Shown piece after piece: positions 61,325 through 64,000 of a DNA stretch of 64,000 nt. The notes beneath the pieces were generated by a model. It made no database searches. It saw only the letters and a program-made list of their open reading frames with translations, and was not told the origin of the DNA. This DNA comes from Bradyrhizobium sp. GTDB lineage: Bacteria > Pseudomonadota > Alphaproteobacteria > Rhizobiales > Xanthobacteraceae. The position numbers and the translations under genes were made by a program. The stretch lies in contig NZ_JACRAW010000056.1 of the NCBI RefSeq assembly GCF_016213215.1, forward strand, positions 27,846 through 91,845, written 5' to 3'. The first letter of the stretch is position 1; the number at the start of each line of letters is the position of its first letter.

Positions 61325-62233
61325 ATGGCAGAGATCACACGCGAACGCACTGGAGAACTCCTGAGGAAGCTGTTCTCCATTCTCCTGGAGTTCCCCGAAG
61401 GGTTGGCGGCGGGCGTCGCCTTGGAACGGTTGGCGGCGAGGGTAGCGCTCACCGAGTACGAAGCCGGCGTGTACCCAAGCAGCGGAGTACGACGGTTTGA
61501 GCAGATCGTCCGTTTCGCTACTGTGGACTGCGTGAAGGCGGGATGGCTCGTCAAGCAGAGGGGCACTTGGACCCTCACTGAGGCGGGACGTAGCGCCTAT
61601 CAATCGATCACTGACCCAGCCGCTTTCTACAGGGAAGCGGTCCGCCTATATCGCGAGTGGGATGCGGCTCGCGGTGCAACAACCGCGCCCGCTGATGAAA
61701 TTTCCGATGAGATCATCGAGAACGGGGCGACATCGGAAAAGTCGGCACGGATCACGTTCGAACAGGCAGAGGAGCAAGCGCAGAACGAGATCAGGACTTA
61801 TCTCTCCGCCATCAACCCCTATGAGCTTCAGCAGCTCGTCGCCGACCTTCTCAAGGCGATGGGGTACTATCCGTCATGGGTGTCTCCGCCCGGACCTGAC
61901 GGCGGTCTCGACATCGTCGCGCATCCCGATCCGCTCGGCACACGGCCTCCGCGCATTAAGGTGCAGGTGAAGCGCAACTCCCAGGCTGTCGACGAAAGCG
62001 GGTTGCGTTCGTTCCTAGCGCTGGTGAACGAGGACGACGCGGGCCTCTTCGTGGCCATTGGTGGCTTCACCAAGGGAGCTCGGGATGCCGCCAGGATGCA
62101 AGAACGTCGCAAGGTCACCCTAATCGACCTGGACCGCCTCCTAGCACTGTGGATCGAGCACTACGCCAAGCTTGACGACCTCGCGCGGGAGCGGCTGCCA
62201 TTGACGCCGATCTATTTCCTGACGCCACGGTGA
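61325..62233 (+). CDS. Mrr-family restriction endonuclease
   Basis: 302 residues. N-terminal winged-helix Mrr_N-like region (about 10-95: YPSSGVRRFEQIVRFATVDCVKAGWLVKQRGTWTLTEAGR). A linker (100-150) is followed by the Mrr_cat PD-(D/E)xK nuclease fold: LQQLVADLLKAMGYYPSWVSPPGPDGGLDIVAHPDPLGTRPPRIKVQVKRNS, with Asp in GGLDI and the QxK in VQVKR, then GLFVAIGGFTKGARDAA. Such enzymes cut methylated or otherwise modified foreign DNA. It lies 20 bases after the dead hsdM piece, in an apparent defence-gene island at the tRNA. Confidence 0.9.
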   Translation: MAEITRERTGELLRKLFSILLEFPEGLAAGVALERLAARVALTEYEAGVYPSSGVRRFEQIVRFATVDCVKAGWLVKQRGTWTLTEAGRSAYQSITDPAAFYREAVRLYREWDAARGATTAPADEISDEIIENGATSEKSARITFEQAEEQAQNEIRTYLSAINPYELQQLVADLLKAMGYYPSWVSPPGPDGGLDIVAHPDPLGTRPPRIKVQVKRNSQAVDESGLRSFLALVNEDDAGLFVAIGGFTKGARDAARMQERRKVTLIDLDRLLALWIEHYAKLDDLARERLPLTPIYFLTPR

Positions 62234-62247
62234 GACACGCGGACGTT

Positions 62248-62329
62248 CATTCTGCCGTTCCCGCCGCTCTCAGCTTCGAGGCCTTCGATCTCGCCCACGC
62301 CGAGCTCAGCGCCGGTCGACGGCAGAATG
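62248..62329. repeat. 11 bp inverted repeat flanking 60 bp
   Basis: CATTCTGCCGT (62248-62258) and ACGGCAGAATG (62319-62329) are exact complements at the junction between the Mrr gene and the LIV transporter operon. Could be a long hairpin terminator for convergent genes or a boundary scar of the island. No T-tract on either side. Confidence 0.4.
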
Positions 62330-62331
62330 GT

Positions 62332-63045
62332 CTACCCAAAATAAGCCGCCTTCACCTCTTCGCGCGCCGAGAGCTCTGACGGCGTGCCGCTGGTAACGAC
62401 GCGTCCCTTCGACAGCACGAACCCGAAATGCGAGATGGCGAGCGTCTGGCGCACGTTCTGTTCGACCAGCAGCACGGTGATGCCGCGTTGGTTGATTTGC
62501 CGGATGATGTTGAAGTTTTCCTTCACGAACAGAGGCGACAGTCCGAGGGAAGGCTCGTCGATCAGCAACAGCTTGGGCGCGCACATCAGTCCGCGCCCTA
62601 TCGAGATCATGGCCTGCTCGCCACCCGACATGGTGCCGGCGAGCTGGGCGCGGCGCTCGGACAGCCGCGGGAAGATCTGGAATATCTCGGTCATGCGCGC
62701 GAGCGTGACCTTGTCGGATCGTTCCTGGTAGGCGCCGACGCGCAGGTTCTCCTCCACCGTCAGCTTGGGGAAGACCTTGCGGCCTTCGGGAATGCAGGCG
62801 ATGCCGGCAGCAATGATCTTGTGGGTCGGCAGCCTGGTGATGTCCGTGCCGTTGAACACGATCCGACCCGCGCGCGCCGGGGTGAGTCCCAGGATGGAGC
62901 GTACCAGCGTCGTCTTGCCCGAGCCGTTTGAGCCGAGCAGGCAGGTGATGCTGCCGGATTGCACGGAAAGCGAAACGCCTTGCAGCACGTCGGCCTTGTC
63001 GTAGGCCGTGGCGACGCCATCGAGTTCGAGGATCTCTGCCATCAT
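62332..63045 (-). CDS. LIV-type ABC transporter ATP-binding protein (LivF type), second system
   Basis: 237 residues. Walker A GSNGSGKTTLVRSILGL, IACIPEGRKVFPKLTVEENLRVG, signature MSGGEQAMISIGRGLMCAP, Walker B LLLIDEPSLGLSPLFV, and His-less switch VLLVEQNV as normal for LivF. Last gene of a livM-livG-livF unit on the minus strand. It is distinct from the 48.6-53.4 kb transporter: its permease is a separate LivM, not a LivH-LivM fusion. Start overlaps the livG stop. Confidence 0.92.
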   Translation of the reverse strand: MMAEILELDGVATAYDKADVLQGVSLSVQSGSITCLLGSNGSGKTTLVRSILGLTPARAGRIVFNGTDITRLPTHKIIAAGIACIPEGRKVFPKLTVEENLRVGAYQERSDKVTLARMTEIFQIFPRLSERRAQLAGTMSGGEQAMISIGRGLMCAPKLLLIDEPSLGLSPLFVKENFNIIRQINQRGITVLLVEQNVRQTLAISHFGFVLSKGRVVTSGTPSELSAREEVKAAYFG

Positions 63046-63815
63046 GACCCTCCCAGATAGGCTTCCTGAACCTGGGAATCGGCCGCGACTTCGCGATAGC
63101 GGCCCTCGGCGATCTTGCGGCCGAAATTGAGCACCACGCAGCGGTCGGTGATGCGCTCGATCACCCCCATCTCATGCTCGACGATGATGATGGTCAAGTT
63201 CTTGTTGCGCTCGCGCACGAGCATGATGTCGTCCATCAGCTGCGCCGTCTCCTCGTGGGTCATGCCCGCGGAGGGCTCGTCGAGGAGGAGGAGCTTTGGC
63301 GTGCTGATCAGCGCGCGGCAAATCTCGATGCGTCGACGGTCGATCATCGGCAGGCCGGCGACCGGCTCGAACATGCGGTCGGCGAGTTCCGGCTCGAACA
63401 CCTCCACCAGGGCACGGGCCGCGGCATAGTTGTCCTCGAACTCCCTCTTGAAGGCGTTGCGCCGCACGAGGTTGAACCAAAGGCCCTGGTTCAGGCGCAT
63501 ATGGTTGCCGATCATGATGTTGTCGAAGATCGACAACGGCAGCGACAGGCGGGAGCGTTGGAACGTGCGCGCCACTCCCCGCGCGACGATGTCGTGGCTG
63601 GGCAGGCCGCGGATCGGCAGGCCGTCGAAGAGGATCTCCCCGCGGGAGCCCGCGTAGACGCCGGTCAGCACGTTGAAGAAGGTCGTCTTGCCCGAGCCGT
63701 TGGGGCCGATGAGGCCGAGGATCTCGTTGGGGTCGACGCTGAGGTCCAGGCCCGCGAGCGCCACGACGCCGCCGAATCGCCGGACCAGGCCCCGGGCTTG
63801 CAGCAGTGCGCTCAT
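63042..63815 (-). CDS. LIV-type ABC transporter ATP-binding protein (LivG type), second system
   Basis: 257 residues from ATG 63815 (MSALLQARGLVRRFGGVVALAGLDLSV). Walker A GPNGSGKTTFFNVLTGVY, LivG-type ARGVARTFQRSRLSLPLSIFDNIMIG, Walker B LLLLDEPSAGMTHEETAQLM, and switch IIVEHEMGVIERI. The signature region is the LivG variant (LPMIDRRRIEICRALIS). Its ATG overlaps the permease stop (63812-63815) by three bases. Confidence 0.92.
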   Translation of the reverse strand: MSALLQARGLVRRFGGVVALAGLDLSVDPNEILGLIGPNGSGKTTFFNVLTGVYAGSRGEILFDGLPIRGLPSHDIVARGVARTFQRSRLSLPLSIFDNIMIGNHMRLNQGLWFNLVRRNAFKREFEDNYAAARALVEVFEPELADRMFEPVAGLPMIDRRRIEICRALISTPKLLLLDEPSAGMTHEETAQLMDDIMLVRERNKNLTIIIVEHEMGVIERITDRCVVLNFGRKIAEGRYREVAADSQVQEAYLGGS

Positions 63816-64000
63816 GGCCGCCATCCGGGGAAATATCGCCGCACTGGTCGTGGCAGCAGGCCCTCGGGACGGAACAGGAGCACGCAGATAACCATCACCG
63901 CATAGAGCAGGAAACGGTATTCCTGAATGGTCTGCAGTTTCTCCGGCACCACGATGACGATGAACGTCGCCACGATGAGGCCCCAGGGGTTTCCGATTCC
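63812..64000 (-). CDS. LIV-type ABC transporter permease LivM (C-terminal part, truncated by window)
   Basis: Last 62 codons of a LivM-type permease entering from the right edge: GNPWGLIVATFIVIVVPEKLQTIQEYRFLLYAVMVICVLLFRPEGLLPRPVRR. EKLQ...EYRFLLYA and the LLFRPEGLL end are diagnostic for LivM. The remainder, the second permease and the binding protein probably lie beyond the window. Confidence 0.88.
   Translation of the reverse strand, partial: GIGNPWGLIVATFIVIVVPEKLQTIQEYRFLLYAVMVICVLLFRPEGLLPRPVRRYFPGWRP

Noticed and set aside
61074..61364. 96-codon continuous frame at the start of the restriction island
   Set aside because: Only the first 28 residues are HsdM-like. The true HsdM sequence continues in another frame, so this is a frameshifted remnant and is listed as a pseudogene.
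1..64000. CRISPR arrays, rRNA genes, intact insertion sequences or prophage
   Set aside because: No regularly spaced identical repeats, no rRNA sequence, and no transposase, integrase or phage structural gene was found on either strand.

Overview
This 64 kb, high-GC window reads as chromosome of a Bradyrhizobium or a very close Nitrobacteraceae relative. The evidence is the alphaproteobacterial very-long-chain fatty acid (VLCFA) lipid A cluster (acpXL/fabZXL/fabF2XL/fabF1XL/lpxXL), a DUF2865 secreted protein, an AtmA-type exporter, tandem kup genes, and several families of palindromic intergenic repeats that I recognise from Bradyrhizobium. One roughly 0.6 kb non-coding repeat lies at about 34485-35078. 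No rRNA operon, CRISPR array, intact prophage or intact IS was seen; there is one tRNA (Gln).

Layout. 1-10.8 kb: housekeeping genes (class II DAHP synthase, cut by the window edge; dgkA; nadE; DUF2865; cysS; GNAT; citramalate synthase; glyoxalase-like; LOG protein). It includes a compact unit behind a perfect FNR/FixK box at 3361-3587. 11-15.6 kb: AtmA-like ABC exporter, psd-pssA phospholipid pair, RraA-like protein. 15.6-19.6 kb: TerC with an unusual structured leader, SDR, motA/motB-like pair. 19.7-26.5 kb: two tandem kup genes, rhodanese, aminotransferase, polyamine-type binding protein. 26.6-30.8 kb: VLCFA lipid A operon on the minus strand. 31-35.3 kb: MgtC, AhpD-like protein, then a less GC-rich accessory patch with a P63C-domain gene behind nested inverted repeats, followed by a stack of repeats. 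35.3-41.4 kb: HerA-like ATPase, MFS transporter, MBL-fold hydrolase, GH13 alpha-glucosidase.

41.4-57.4 kb is the most interesting part: a complete-looking catabolic locus of the reductive nicotinate type. It has a two-subunit molybdenum nicotinate-dehydrogenase-like enzyme with a fused triheme cytochrome tail (nicA/nicB type). Divergent from it lies a plus-strand operon: 6-hydroxynicotinate-reductase-like protein, UPF0280 (ApbE superfamily), DUF1185, a LIV-type ABC transporter (binding protein, fused permease, two ATPases) and a MarR regulator. Further on are a divergent enamidase and a ferredoxin-NADP reductase. Both divergent intergenic regions carry the same palindrome family (TTYGTRYACRAA), which would tie the locus into one regulon, probably under the MarR protein. 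A module of about 1.2 kb appears to have been inserted between marR and the enamidase, leaving a 40 bp imperfect duplicate of the marR 3' end.

57.5-64 kb: small disordered proteins, DUF763, tRNA-Gln followed by restriction-modification debris (a decayed hsdM fragment and an Mrr-type endonuclease), then a second LIV-type ABC transporter running off the window.
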